A DNA stretch of 64,000 bases from GWF2-38-69 sp965228125 (GCA_965228125.1 OZ245791.1:744001-808000); one strand, 5' to 3'; positions 26,443 to 35,538 are shown, numbered from the stretch's first letter. Numbers and translations are program-made. The notes: generated from the letters alone by a model not told the origin.

Positions 26443-27468
26443 TTAAAACTGGTTGAGGAATCTGACATCATTATCATAGAAGTATCTGATATCGTTAATC
26501 CTATGCCTGATCATTGCTATTCTTTCGACGCCCATACCCCATGCAAAACCAGACCATATATTAGGATTATACCCGACATTTTTAAGAACATTTGGATCTA
26601 CCATGCCTGCCCCGCCCATCTCAAGCCATCCTGATTGTTTGCAGACATTGCAACCTTTTCCTTCACACATGATACAGGAAAAATCATATTCCACACTGGG
26701 TTCCGTGAATGGAAAAAAATGAGGCCTGAACCTTATCTTTACGTTCTCGCCCAAAAGTTCCTTGGCAAAATAAATCAAAGTGCTTTTCAGATCGGCAAGA
26801 GAAACATTTTTATCTATATACAAACCCTCTATTTGGTGAAAGTTAGCGCTATGCGTAGCATCAGAAGTATCCGGCCTGAAACATGGCCCTGGAGCAATAA
26901 TCCTTATCGGTGGTTCCTGTGACTCCATCACTCTGATTTGTACTGTAGATGTCTGCGTCCTTAATAGCCTCCCATCCGGAAAATAAAAAGTATCGCTTGT
27001 ATCTCTTGACGGATGGTCTTTTGGCGTATTCAGAGCATCAAAGCAATGGCGAACAGTTTCAATACATGGACCATCTGCGACTGTAAAGCCAATTCGTCTG
27101 AATATTGCCACACAATCATCGATAGTCTGAGTGATAGGATGCTTTTTGCCATGTTTCCATATCCTTCCTGGCAATGAAACATCAATAAACTCCTCTTTAT
27201 CTTTGGATGAGTTGACAATCTCATTCAATCTGTTAGTTATTAAAAAAGTAACCTTATCCTTTGTATCGTTGAAAATTTTCCCGGCTTCAGGTTTCTGAGC
27301 CTTTTCAATTGAAGCAAGTTCTTTTGTGAGAGCTGTAATAGACCCTTTCCTTCCAAGAACAGAGATTTTAAGATTTTCGATTTCTTCTTCTGTTGAGATC
27401 TCATTTATCAGCGATTCAACCTCAACTAGAATCTTCTGTAAACCCTCTTTGATAGTATCAATACTCAT
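26443..27468 (-). CDS. pheS: Phenylalanine-tRNA ligase alpha subunit
   Basis: Catalytic chain of PheRS. It has an N-terminal coiled coil (about residues 1-90) that contacts tRNA, and class II motifs 2 and 3: PGPCFRPDTSDATHSANFHQ, and GFAWGMGVERIAMIRH before INDIRYFYDND. The EGLYIDKNVS segment and a Cys cluster (CIMCEGKGCNVC) are visible; the latter looks like the four-Cys site of many bacterial PheS proteins. Length 341 is standard. It lies 88 bases after rplT. Confidence 0.97.
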   Translation of the reverse strand: MSIDTIKEGLQKILVEVESLINEISTEEEIENLKISVLGRKGSITALTKELASIEKAQKPEAGKIFNDTKDKVTFLITNRLNEIVNSSKDKEEFIDVSLPGRIWKHGKKHPITQTIDDCVAIFRRIGFTVADGPCIETVRHCFDALNTPKDHPSRDTSDTFYFPDGRLLRTQTSTVQIRVMESQEPPIRIIAPGPCFRPDTSDATHSANFHQIEGLYIDKNVSLADLKSTLIYFAKELLGENVKIRFRPHFFPFTEPSVEYDFSCIMCEGKGCNVCKQSGWLEMGGAGMVDPNVLKNVGYNPNIWSGFAWGMGVERIAMIRHRINDIRYFYDNDVRFLNQF

Positions 27469-27556
27469 AATATTTGAATTATAGATAAAAAGCCTTTAAC
27501 AAATTTTCATATAAAATTTGTCAAAGGCTCAGTTTTTTGTTAATGCAAAGTCCGCA

Positions 27557-27913
27557 TTATTTCTTTAATGCTTCTTTCACCTTTACAAGAAGTGCATTGA
27601 AAGCCTGTTCATCATGGATAGCCATTTCTGACACCATTTTTCTGTTTAAATCAGAATTGATAAGCTTCAAGCCGTGAATGAAAGAACTATAGTTCATTTC
27701 GTTAGCTCTGCATGCAGCATTTATACGGATAGTCCAAAGCCTTCTGTACTGCCGTTTTTTCTGCTTTCTTCCTACGTAAGCGTGAGCGTCAGCCCTATTA
27801 ATTGCGTCATAAACTGTTCTTATCTGTTTACTTCTTGCACCGTAAAAGCCTTTGGCTCTATTTAAAGCTTTTCTGCGTCTTTTGCGGGAAGCTACTGAAA
27901 ATGTGGTTTTCAT
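27557..27913 (-). CDS. rplT: Ribosomal protein L20
   Basis: Binds 23S rRNA early in 50S assembly; in many bacteria L20 also represses the infC-rpmI-rplT message. The family signature KGFYGARSKQIRTVYDAI and RRLWTIRINAACR are clear. Length 118 is normal. AAAGGAG lies before the start. It follows rpmI by 19 bases. Confidence 0.98.
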   Translation of the reverse strand: MKTTFSVASRKRRRKALNRAKGFYGARSKQIRTVYDAINRADAHAYVGRKQKKRQYRRLWTIRINAACRANEMNYSSFIHGLKLINSDLNRKMVSEMAIHDEQAFNALLVKVKEALKK

Positions 27914-27932
27914 ATACTAATCACTCCTTTTA

Positions 27933-28139
27933 TTATCTTGGCAAACCGTATGGGAGAGCGGCTTTTATTCTGGATTTCTCTGTTGATTTAACCTCTCCGG
28001 CGGCGCCCAGATGGCGTTTGCGTTTCGAGCTTTTCTTTGTCAGGATGTGACGGTTACCAGCCCTGTTGTGCATAAACTTTCCAGTTCCGGTCTGTTTCAG
28101 ACGCTTAGCTGCACACTTTCTTGTTTTCATCTTTGGCAT
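27933..28139 (-). CDS. rpmI: Ribosomal protein L35
   Basis: Small basic 50S protein, 68 residues, with the family start MPKMKTRKCAAKRLKQTGTG and the KRKRHLG segment. It sits between infC and rplT in the conserved order, 83 bases after infC. Confidence 0.97.
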   Translation of the reverse strand: MPKMKTRKCAAKRLKQTGTGKFMHNRAGNRHILTKKSSKRKRHLGAAGEVKSTEKSRIKAALPYGLPR

Positions 28140-28222
28140 CGTTTAATCTCCTTTTGTATAGATTATTTTATTAACCGGCAGGCAGATGCCTAGATTATCA
28201 GCCTTTCCGGTGAATTTAAAAG

Positions 28223-28729
28223 TTACTTGGGATTCATCGTAACTAGTATAGTTTTCCCTGTCATATTTGGCGTCCCATCAGGAGCTCCAAATCCTGCAAG
28301 ATCATTAACGGCCCGATTAATAATCTCAAACCCTTTGTCTTTATATGCCGCTTCACGACCCCTGAAAACTAAGGCTATTTTAACTTTATTTCCTTTTTCC
28401 AAGAAGCCAGTAGCATGGCTTATTTTTACTTGATAGTCATGTTCGTCAGTATTTAAATGGAACCTCAGTTCCTTTAATTTCTGAACCACCTGATTTTTCT
28501 TTTGATTTTTCTGTTTACGCTTCTGATCATAAACAAGTCTTCCAAAGTCAAGTATCTTGCAAACAGGAGGATTTGACTGTTCTGCGACCAGAACCAAATC
28601 CAGCCTTGCTTCTTTTGCAAGCTCAAGGGCTTTCAATTTGGAAACAACACCAAGCTGATCTCCATCAGCCCCAATCAGCCGCACTTGATCGACATTCAAC
28701 TGAGCGGCAGTTTTAACTAACTTAGCTAT
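28223..28729 (-). CDS. infC: Translation initiation factor IF-3, non-AUG start
   Basis: IF-3 prevents premature subunit joining and checks the start codon. Both domains are visible: VRLIGADGDQLGVV, then PPVCKILDFGRLVYDQKRKQ, and the C-terminal KELRFHLNTDEHDYQVK. No ATG or GTG exists in a usable place. A stop precedes AGGAG (28742-28738), after which come ATT (28735) and ATA (28729). ATA has the better spacing (8 bases) and gives 168 residues; ATT would give 170. A downstream TTG at 28699 would cut off conserved residues. Rare start codons in infC allow autoregulation by IF-3. Confidence 0.93.
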   Translation of the reverse strand: MAKLVKTAAQLNVDQVRLIGADGDQLGVVSKLKALELAKEARLDLVLVAEQSNPPVCKILDFGRLVYDQKRKQKNQKKNQVVQKLKELRFHLNTDEHDYQVKISHATGFLEKGNKVKIALVFRGREAAYKDKGFEIINRAVNDLAGFGAPDGTPNMTGKTILVTMNPK

Positions 28730-28835
28730 AAGAATATCTCCTATTTAAATTACCAATTAAGAAGTCTTTAAAATACTCTAACTTAAATGACTTTCAACTA
28801 ACCTTATTCTAAAAAAAATCAACTAGTCCGAAACA

Positions 28836-30563
28836 TTAAACTTTCTGCGCAATATCATTAATAAGTTTTTCTTTCAACTTATCAAATGCTATAGGCCCTA
28901 ATTCACCTTCTCTTCTGGATCTTACCGAGAGGCTTCTTTCGGCAGTTTCTTTATCCCCCACAACGGCAATATATGGGATTCTTTCATTTCTTGCGTTCTT
29001 TATTTTAGCTCCTATCGTTTCGGAACGAACATCTACTTCCACTCTGATATTCATACTTCTAAGCTCTTGAGCAATCTCTTTAGCATAAACATGATGATTA
29101 TCTGTTATAGGAAGAATTCTGATTTGTTCAGGCGCAAGCCATAAGGGAAAAGCGCCGCTAAAATGTTCAACCAGAATACCAAAAAATCTCTCAATAGAAC
29201 CCAAAAGAGCCCTGTGTACCATAAACGGCTGATGTTTCTGTCCATCCTCTCCAATATAGGTCATACCAAATCTTTCGGGGAGATTAAAATCAAACTGTAT
29301 AGTAGACATTTGCCACTCCCTGCCAATTGCATCCTTAATCTTAAGGTCAATTTTCGGTCCGTAGAAAGCTCCTCCGCCTTCGTCAACTTCGCATTCCAAA
29401 TCCAATTCTTTTACAGCTTTCTCAAGTGAAACAAGCGCTTTTTGCCATTTTTCAGGTTCCCCTACAGCTTTTTCCGGCCTGGTCGCAAGATAAGCTTTTA
29501 TATTAGTAAAACCAAAGGCCTTCCAAATATTAAGGCTAAATTTAAGTACTTCCAAAATCTCTTTTTCGATTTGTTCAGGCGTACAGATAATATGCGCATC
29601 ATCCTGAGTAAAACCTCTGACTCTCAAAAGCCCATGCAGAACTCCGCTCTTTTCATACCTGTAAACTGTCCCTAGTTCTGCCCATCTCAACGGTAACTCC
29701 CTATAAGACCTGAGTTTCGACTGGTAAATTTCAATATGAAAAGGACAATTCATGGGTTTGACATAATAATCATTTCCATCAATATCCATCGGAGCATACA
29801 TAGCCTCTTTATAAAAACTCAGGTGCCCGCTGATTTCCCATAGCTGTGATCTGCCAATATGAGGTGTATAAAGGAGATCATACCCATTCTTGTAATGCTC
29901 TTCTCTCCAATATGTCTCAAATATGTTTCTTACGAAAGCTCCTTTTGGATGCCACAGCACAAGCCCGCCGCCAATCTGCTCAGAAATGCTGAACAAATCC
30001 AGTTCTTTCCCAAGTTTTCTATGGTCTCGCTTCTTAGCCTCTTCAATAAGCCTCAGATAGTCGTGAAGCTCTTTCTTATCAAAAAATGCCGTGCCATAAA
30101 TTCTCTGAAGCATCGGGTTGCTTTCTTTTCCTCTGTAGTAAGAACCGGCGATAGAAAGGAGTTTTATTGCACCGGCCTGACCGCTATGTTCCAAATGAGG
30201 GCCTCTGCATAAATCTATAAAGTCACCAAGTTTATAAAAAGAAATCTTCTCGCCTTCAGGAATATCCGCCAGTCGTTCAACTTTGTATTTCTGCCCTTTT
30301 TCTTTCAGAAATTTTTCAGCTTCTTCTCTGGAAAGTTCAAAATATTCAAAAGGTAATCTTGCGTTTATTATTCCTTTTATCTCATCTTCTATCTTTTGTA
30401 AATCCTCAGGTACCAACCTGTTCTTAATATCGAAATCATAGTAAAAACCATCAGCGGTAGAGGGGCCTATATCAAACATCACATCTGGAAAAAGTTTATT
30501 AACTGCCGCTGCCATGACATGTGCAGCGCTGTGACGAAGGGTTTCAATTGGAAATTTTGACAT
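28836..30563 (-). CDS. thrS: Threonine-tRNA ligase lacking the TGS domain
   Basis: Charges tRNA-Thr. It begins directly in the editing domain (LRHSAAHVMAAAV at residues 9-21, SIAGSYYRGKESNP), followed by the class II core (PMNCPFHIEIY, RVRGFTQDDAHIIC, QFDFNLPERF) and the C-terminal anticodon domain (VEVDVRSETIGAKIKNA). At 575 residues it is about 60 shorter than usual and has no N-terminal TGS domain. AGGAG sits 6 bases before the ATG and rnhB ends 12 bases upstream, so the short N-terminus looks real. Confidence 0.97.
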   Translation of the reverse strand: MSKFPIETLRHSAAHVMAAAVNKLFPDVMFDIGPSTADGFYYDFDIKNRLVPEDLQKIEDEIKGIINARLPFEYFELSREEAEKFLKEKGQKYKVERLADIPEGEKISFYKLGDFIDLCRGPHLEHSGQAGAIKLLSIAGSYYRGKESNPMLQRIYGTAFFDKKELHDYLRLIEEAKKRDHRKLGKELDLFSISEQIGGGLVLWHPKGAFVRNIFETYWREEHYKNGYDLLYTPHIGRSQLWEISGHLSFYKEAMYAPMDIDGNDYYVKPMNCPFHIEIYQSKLRSYRELPLRWAELGTVYRYEKSGVLHGLLRVRGFTQDDAHIICTPEQIEKEILEVLKFSLNIWKAFGFTNIKAYLATRPEKAVGEPEKWQKALVSLEKAVKELDLECEVDEGGGAFYGPKIDLKIKDAIGREWQMSTIQFDFNLPERFGMTYIGEDGQKHQPFMVHRALLGSIERFFGILVEHFSGAFPLWLAPEQIRILPITDNHHVYAKEIAQELRSMNIRVEVDVRSETIGAKIKNARNERIPYIAVVGDKETAERSLSVRSRREGELGPIAFDKLKEKLINDIAQKV

Positions 30564-30575
30564 ATTTTACTCCTA

Positions 30576-31232
30576 TTATAAAATCAACTCCATTTGGACT
30601 TTTGATTCTTTTATCAACAAACTCTTTATTGGTTCAAAACTCTTTCTGTGTATCGGCGAAGCACCGTATTTTTTTATTGCTTCGAGATGTTTTACCGTAC
30701 CATAGCCTTTATTCCTGTCAAACCCGTATTGAGGATATAACTCAGCATATTTGTTCATTAATCTGTCTCTATGAACCTTAGCCAAAATACTAGCAGCAGC
30801 TATGCTTGCCGATTTGGCATCTCCTTTGACTATTGCATTTGAGTTTACTGGCATATCAGGCACAGGTAAACCATCTATCAAAACAAATTCTGCTATTCCC
30901 AATTCCTTTACTGCCATTCGCATACCTTTATGCGTTGCCTGCAAAATATTTAATGAATAAATTTCTTCTTCGTTAATTTCAATGATCGAGTAATTCACCG
31001 CCTCAGCAATGATTTGATCAAATAACAAATCCCGCTGCTTTGCCGTAAGTTTCTTTGAGTCGTTGACTGCTGGTAATAGGTTTCCTTTCTTAAATATTAC
31101 GGCAGAAACTACTACAGGTCCTGCTAAAGGCCCCCTTCCTGCTTCATCAACCCCGGCTATAAAAGAAAAACCGCCGTCCCACAACTCTCTTTCGCAAGAT
31201 AGCATAGGATGACGGTAATCGAAAAAGTCCAT
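30576..31232 (-). CDS. rnhB: Ribonuclease HII
   Basis: Removes misincorporated ribonucleotides and RNA primers from DNA. The DEDD catalytic set is visible: GVDEAGRGPLAGPV (Asp, Glu), an Asp in LIDGLPVPD, and an Asp in AKVHRDRLM. The ATG at 31232 directly follows an in-frame TTG. 218 residues. It lies between rplS and thrS with short gaps and is part of the same train. Confidence 0.96.
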   Translation of the reverse strand: MDFFDYRHPMLSCERELWDGGFSFIAGVDEAGRGPLAGPVVVSAVIFKKGNLLPAVNDSKKLTAKQRDLLFDQIIAEAVNYSIIEINEEEIYSLNILQATHKGMRMAVKELGIAEFVLIDGLPVPDMPVNSNAIVKGDAKSASIAAASILAKVHRDRLMNKYAELYPQYGFDRNKGYGTVKHLEAIKKYGASPIHRKSFEPIKSLLIKESKVQMELIL

Positions 31233-31253
31233 CAAAAAAGACAGAGTCCTAAG

Positions 31254-31598
31254 TTAGTGGCTCTGCTCTTTTACTTTAGCAGCTTTACCTACTCTATCTC
31301 TCAAATAATAGAGTTTTGCTCTTCTTACATCGCCTTTCTTCTGAATTTCTATTTTTGCAATTCTTGGAGAGTTGATAGGATAAACTCTTTCAATTCCCGA
31401 ACCATAAGCTACGCGCCTTAATGTGAAAGATTCATTAATTCCGGAACCGTTTCTAGCAATAACTGTTCCAATGAAAGCCTGAAGTCTTTCTGTTTTACCT
31501 TCAACGATTTTTGAATAGACTTTCAATGTATCGCCAACATTAAAGTCAGGAAGGTCAGTTCTGCACTGGGCCTTATTGATCTTTTCCATGATGTTCAT
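31254..31598 (-). CDS. rplS: Ribosomal protein L19
   Basis: 50S protein at the subunit interface. PDFNVGDTLKVYSKIVEG, RLQAFIGTVIARNGSG and RRAKLYYLRDRVGKAAKV are family hallmarks. Length 114. A CGGAGG site precedes the ATG. It follows trmD by 30 bases in the classic rpsP-trmD-rplS arrangement. Confidence 0.98.
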   Translation of the reverse strand: MNIMEKINKAQCRTDLPDFNVGDTLKVYSKIVEGKTERLQAFIGTVIARNGSGINESFTLRRVAYGSGIERVYPINSPRIAKIEIQKKGDVRRAKLYYLRDRVGKAAKVKEQSH

Positions 31599-31628
31599 TT
31601 TTAATTTCCTCCGATGAATTATATAAAT

Positions 31629-32318
31629 CTATTTATTATTATCTAAAAACTTATCATACAAATCTGTACGAGATTTCTTTGTTCTCAGCAATGACTGCTC
31701 TTCTCTCCACTCACGGATTTTCTTATGATTGCCTGACAACAATACATCAGGCACTTTAAGTCCTCTGAATTCCAAAGGTTTAGTGTATTGCTGATATTCT
31801 AAAAGGCCATTCGTAAAACTTTCATCCTCAGATGAGGCATCATCCCCCAAAACTCCAGGCAAAAGCCGCGCTATGCTGTCAACAATCACCATGGCAGGGA
31901 TATTCCCACTGGTTAGCACATAATCACCTATAGAAATCTCTTTGTCAATGAGCAGTTCTTTTACTCTTTCATCAACACCTTCATAATGTCCGCACACTAT
32001 TATCAGGTGTTTCCTGCAACTCAACTCTTTAGCCATCTTTTGGTTAAAAACCTCTCCTGACGGAGAAGTCAGCACTACTAATGAATCTTCCTTTCTGCAA
32101 AACTCAATCGCTTTGCACAGAGGCTCTGCCATCATCAGCATTCCAGGCCCCCCGCCGTAAGGCGTATCATCTACTGTTCTGTGCTTATCTTCTGTAAAAT
32201 CTCTGGGATTCACAGTATTGATGGTTATTAAGCCATCTTTGATAGCTCTTGCAATTATACTTTCCGCAAAAGGCCCAAAGAAAACATTAGGGAACAGAGT
32301 GACAATATCAATTCTCAA
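31629..32318 (-). CDS. trmD: tRNA (guanine-N1)-methyltransferase TrmD, probable TTG start
   Basis: Methylates G37 of several tRNAs, using S-adenosylmethionine bound in a trefoil knot. Family segments: RIDIVTLFPN at the start, TPYGGGPGMLMMAEP, CGHYEGVDERV and ISIGDYVLTSGNIPA. The ATG at 32339 would add seven residues and overlap khpA by 32 bases; the TTG at 32318 gives the usual MRIDIVTLFP start and has AGGTGG about 9 bases upstream, so I prefer it. It still overlaps the khpA stop by 11 bases. 229 residues. Confidence 0.93.
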   Translation of the reverse strand: MRIDIVTLFPNVFFGPFAESIIARAIKDGLITINTVNPRDFTEDKHRTVDDTPYGGGPGMLMMAEPLCKAIEFCRKEDSLVVLTSPSGEVFNQKMAKELSCRKHLIIVCGHYEGVDERVKELLIDKEISIGDYVLTSGNIPAMVIVDSIARLLPGVLGDDASSEDESFTNGLLEYQQYTKPLEFRGLKVPDVLLSGNHKKIREWREEQSLLRTKKSRTDLYDKFLDNNK

Positions 32319-32649
32319 TCTGATCAACCACCTCGACATTCACTTGTTTGTTAACCCTACTGGCAGCTCCGGAAACCAAAGTACGGATAGCCATAATAGT
32401 CTTTCCGTTTTTTCCAATTATTTTACCAATATCCTCTTTCTTGCAGTTGATATTGATGGTTTGCTCTCTTTCACCCTTCTGCATGTCAATTCTGACTTCA
32501 TCTGGATAGTCCACTAAAGACTTCACAACATAATCAACGAAGTTTACGACGTTATCCATCGATATAGCAGAATCGCTGGAAGGAGCAGAAGGCGTATTGC
32601 CTACAGTACTGCTTTTCCCCGTAAACATATTAAACAATTTCTTAATCAC
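32308..32649 (-). CDS. khpA: KH-domain RNA-binding protein KhpA
   Basis: Small single-KH protein (YlqC/KhpA) that binds RNA with KhpB/Jag in other bacteria; a jag gene lies at 39.3 kb. The core DYVVKSLVDYPDEVRID and the KH loop IGKIIGKNGKTIMAIR are clear. It starts with GTG (32649), GGAAA lying about 8 bases upstream, and has about 30 extra Ser/Pro-rich N-terminal residues; an internal ATG at residue 31 would give the usual size but lacks a ribosome site. RimM, usually between this gene and trmD, is absent. Confidence 0.88.
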   Translation of the reverse strand: MIKKLFNMFTGKSSTVGNTPSAPSSDSAISMDNVVNFVDYVVKSLVDYPDEVRIDMQKGEREQTININCKKEDIGKIIGKNGKTIMAIRTLVSGAASRVNKQVNVEVVDQIEN

Positions 32650-32713
32650 GGTATTTTTCCAAAATATATGTATATGAATTATAAATCAGGCAAGAATCAA
32701 TTAGTAAGAAATC

Positions 32714-33004
32714 TTACTTTGCTTCTTCTACTTTCTCTTGTTTAGGAGGATAGACTTTCTTTGGCTTCTGAATACCTTTGGCACGAAGAATAATGTCGTT
32801 TACAGTTTCAGAAGGTTGAGCTCCGTTGGCTATCCAATAATCAGCTCTCGCCAAATCAATTTTTTCATCTTGGTGTCTCGGGTCATAATGTCCCAAATTT
32901 TCGATTATTTTCCCGTCTCTTTGGCTTCTTGCATCGGCTACTACTACGCGATAAGAAGGTTTATTCTTTGCACCGGTTCTTTTTAGTCTAATCTTTACAG
33001 CCAT
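32714..33004 (-). CDS. rpsP: Ribosomal protein S16
   Basis: 30S assembly protein. VKIRLKRTGAKNKPSYRVVVADAR and the IENLGHYDPR segment identify it. 96 residues with a Lys/Glu-rich tail. First gene of the minus-strand train. The 273-base gap upstream (33005-33277) separates it from a divergent lipoprotein gene and presumably holds both promoters; a TATAAT is visible for the plus-strand side near 33223. Confidence 0.98.
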   Translation of the reverse strand: MAVKIRLKRTGAKNKPSYRVVVADARSQRDGKIIENLGHYDPRHQDEKIDLARADYWIANGAQPSETVNDIILRAKGIQKPKKVYPPKQEKVEEAK

Positions 33005-33277
33005 TTATTTTTTCCTCTCTTTTTGCTGTTAACCGAAATTTTGTATCACAGTTAAAAATTAACAAATCTTCGATCTAAAATTATTAAGAAAATCTGAAGC
33101 GCCTAAGATACAACTCGTTTTAGCCTTTTCAAACACTGGATTTTAAAAAACCATAGTATAAATGAAAATCACCTTTCTTGAGCTTAACACTCTTGATAAG
33201 AATATCAAAGGCAATAAACTTTAGTATAATTCTTAAATAATGGCACAAAACAACAAACCGAACTCCCAAAAATATAC

Positions 33278-33832
33278 ATGAAAACTGTTTTTTACATCCT
33301 TATATTAGTTTTTTTAAGCAGTTGTTCTATGTTTAAGTCAACACCTGTCACAACTCATTTTGACTTAGACAAATCACCCCTTGTTAATTCTCCTAATCTG
33401 GGAATCTCAGTACCGCAAAGGTTTATGTCAACCTTGCCCTCTTCAACCAAGATGATATTCTACTTCCCAGGAAATGAAGTCAAGTATGACTTATATAACA
33501 ACTGGTCTCAAACGCCTCAGGAACTTGTAGCCAGATATTTCACCCTTTATTTTAACAACCCGGCAAAACCTATACCTCTTTCTTCTACAGTTCAGTATTC
33601 GATGAATGGTTCCATATATGAGTTCGGTTGTGACACAACTGCAGAGGAAGCTTTATTCACTATAGGCATAGTGATTACTGATAAAAATGACAAAGTGATT
33701 CTGGCAAAACTTTACAGTTCAAAAATAAAAATGGAAAAGCTGACTGCTTCAGCTTTTTCAGAGGCCATGTCAAAAGCTGTTAATGATGTAGCAACTCAAA
33801 TATACAAGGATATACTAGATCTCAAGAAATAA
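33278..33832 (+). CDS. Lipoprotein of unknown function
   Basis: 184 residues with a signal peptide and lipobox FLSSC (Cys16). The mature part contains a long beta-rich stretch and the C-terminal helix AFSEAMSKAVNDVATQIYKDI. That helix recalls auxiliary lipoproteins of ABC-type systems, but I cannot place it with confidence. The gene is 31 bases ahead of hpt and probably co-transcribed. Confidence 0.65.
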   Translation: MKTVFYILILVFLSSCSMFKSTPVTTHFDLDKSPLVNSPNLGISVPQRFMSTLPSSTKMIFYFPGNEVKYDLYNNWSQTPQELVARYFTLYFNNPAKPIPLSSTVQYSMNGSIYEFGCDTTAEEALFTIGIVITDKNDKVILAKLYSSKIKMEKLTASAFSEAMSKAVNDVATQIYKDILDLKK

Positions 33833-33863
33833 ATTCTAATATTTAGGTATAAGAAAAACCACT

Positions 33864-34400
33864 ATGGATACTTTTGAAATCGAAACACCAAGACAGTTGG
33901 TTAGCAAGGAAAAAATAGCAGAGCGCATTGAATTCCTCGGTAAACAAATTACTGAAGAATATCAGGGAAAAGACTTAACTATAGTCTGTATCATGAAAGG
34001 GTGTATCCCATTTGTCGCAGATCTAATGAGGCACATTGATATACCTTTCAAACTCGATACAATCCATGCGTCATCTTACCACGGCGGGACAGATAGTTGT
34101 GGGACCGTAATAATTCTTCAAGATTCGACTATCGATATAAAAGATAAATACGTAATAATTGTTGATGATATTCTCGACACAGGCAGAACCATGAAAAAAA
34201 TAGTTGACGGATTTAAAGAACGAGGACCTAAAGATATAAAAGTTTGCGTTCTACTTGATAAACCTTCGCGCCGTGTAGAATCGATTTATTCTGATTATTC
34301 AGGTTTCCAAATCCCAAACAAATTCGTCGTCGGGTACGGATTAGACTACAATGAGTATTACAGAAATCTTCCATATATCGGCGTTCTAGGTTCAGATTGA
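33864..34400 (+). CDS. hpt: Hypoxanthine phosphoribosyltransferase
   Basis: Purine salvage: joins hypoxanthine or guanine to PRPP. The PRPP loop VIIVDDILDTGRTMK is near residues 93-107, and the substrate hood segments IVCIMKGCIPFVADL and FVVGYGLDYNEYYRNLPYIG are typical. 178 residues, family length. It precedes mraY by 34 bases. Confidence 0.95.
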   Translation: MDTFEIETPRQLVSKEKIAERIEFLGKQITEEYQGKDLTIVCIMKGCIPFVADLMRHIDIPFKLDTIHASSYHGGTDSCGTVIILQDSTIDIKDKYVIIVDDILDTGRTMKKIVDGFKERGPKDIKVCVLLDKPSRRVESIYSDYSGFQIPNKFVVGYGLDYNEYYRNLPYIGVLGSD

Positions 34401-34434
34401 TTTTTACCGCACCATTAAACTTTAAATTAAAGAA

Positions 34435-35538
34435 ATGATTTATTACCTTAGTTACCTTGAGTCCTTTTTCGGGCCTTTCCGTCTATTCAAATATGTAACA
34501 TTTCGAGCAGGGCTGGCAGCAACAATAGCATTCCTATTGGTATTGCTTCTTGCGCCAATGACAATACGTTTATTAAAAAAATTCAATACCGCTGCGCCTT
34601 CCAGGCATAAAGGTTTGATTCCCGACCAATTCATTGACTCCAACAAAGAGAAAACTCCAAGTATGGGCGGAATTTTGATAGTTTTTGGAATCGTAATTTC
34701 TACCCTGTTATGCGCTGTTCCCACAAACAGGTACATGTACATATTTATAATCATAACTCTTGCTATGGCCGGAATAGGTTTTATTGATGACTATTCAAAG
34801 GCGGTTTATAGAAAAAGAGACGGTATCCCTGGAAAACTGAAACTTCTGCTGGAATTTATAGTAGCAGGAGTTTGTGTGTCATATTTGATGGTGTCTGCCG
34901 AGGGATTTGTAGATCTTAGGTCTTTGTATCTTCCATTTATAAAGGATCCTGTGCTTACAGGATTCATAGGCACTATCATAACTCTGCCCTTGGGAATTCT
35001 GGTAGTAGTAGGCGCATCAAATGCCGTAAATTTAACTGACGGTAAAGATGGCCTTGCTACCGGATGTATAACTTTTGCTGCTATGGCTTTTTCTGTTTTT
35101 GCCTACGTTTCCGGCAACAAAATATTTTCTGAATATTTGTTCATACATTATGTTTCCGGTGCAGGAGAAATAGGTATTTTTGCTGCTAGCATAATTGGAG
35201 CCTCAATTGGTTTTCTATGGTACAATTGCCACCCTGCTTCAATGTTTATGGGAGATACCGGAAGCTTGGCTCTGGGCGGGTCCATCGGGCTTATAGCTGT
35301 TTTACTTAAGCAGGAAATAGCATTAGTCGTAGTCGGCGGGGTCTTTGTAATTGAGGCTTTGTCTGTAATCATACAAGTTTGCTCTTTCAAATTAAGAGGC
35401 AAACGCGTTTTTCTATGCGCCCCTATACATCATCACTTTGAAAGAAAAGGTTGGAAGGAAACTCAAATAGTTACAAGATTCTGGATATTGGCTTTCATAT
35501 TTGCCTTGCTCGGACTAGCTACACTAAAATTAAACTAA
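34435..35538 (+). CDS. mraY: Phospho-N-acetylmuramoyl-pentapeptide transferase MraY
   Basis: Inner-membrane enzyme making lipid I from UDP-MurNAc-pentapeptide and undecaprenyl phosphate. About ten transmembrane helices; the catalytic Asp-rich FIDDYSK, NAVNLTDGKDGLA, MFMGDTGSLALGG and the APIHHHFERKGWKE loop are all present. 367 residues. It lies outside a dcw cluster: no murE, murF or murD neighbours are seen, only hpt upstream. Its stop overlaps by four bases the convergent small membrane gene. Confidence 0.97.
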   Translation: MIYYLSYLESFFGPFRLFKYVTFRAGLAATIAFLLVLLLAPMTIRLLKKFNTAAPSRHKGLIPDQFIDSNKEKTPSMGGILIVFGIVISTLLCAVPTNRYMYIFIIITLAMAGIGFIDDYSKAVYRKRDGIPGKLKLLLEFIVAGVCVSYLMVSAEGFVDLRSLYLPFIKDPVLTGFIGTIITLPLGILVVVGASNAVNLTDGKDGLATGCITFAAMAFSVFAYVSGNKIFSEYLFIHYVSGAGEIGIFAASIIGASIGFLWYNCHPASMFMGDTGSLALGGSIGLIAVLLKQEIALVVVGGVFVIEALSVIIQVCSFKLRGKRVFLCAPIHHHFERKGWKETQIVTRFWILAFIFALLGLATLKLN

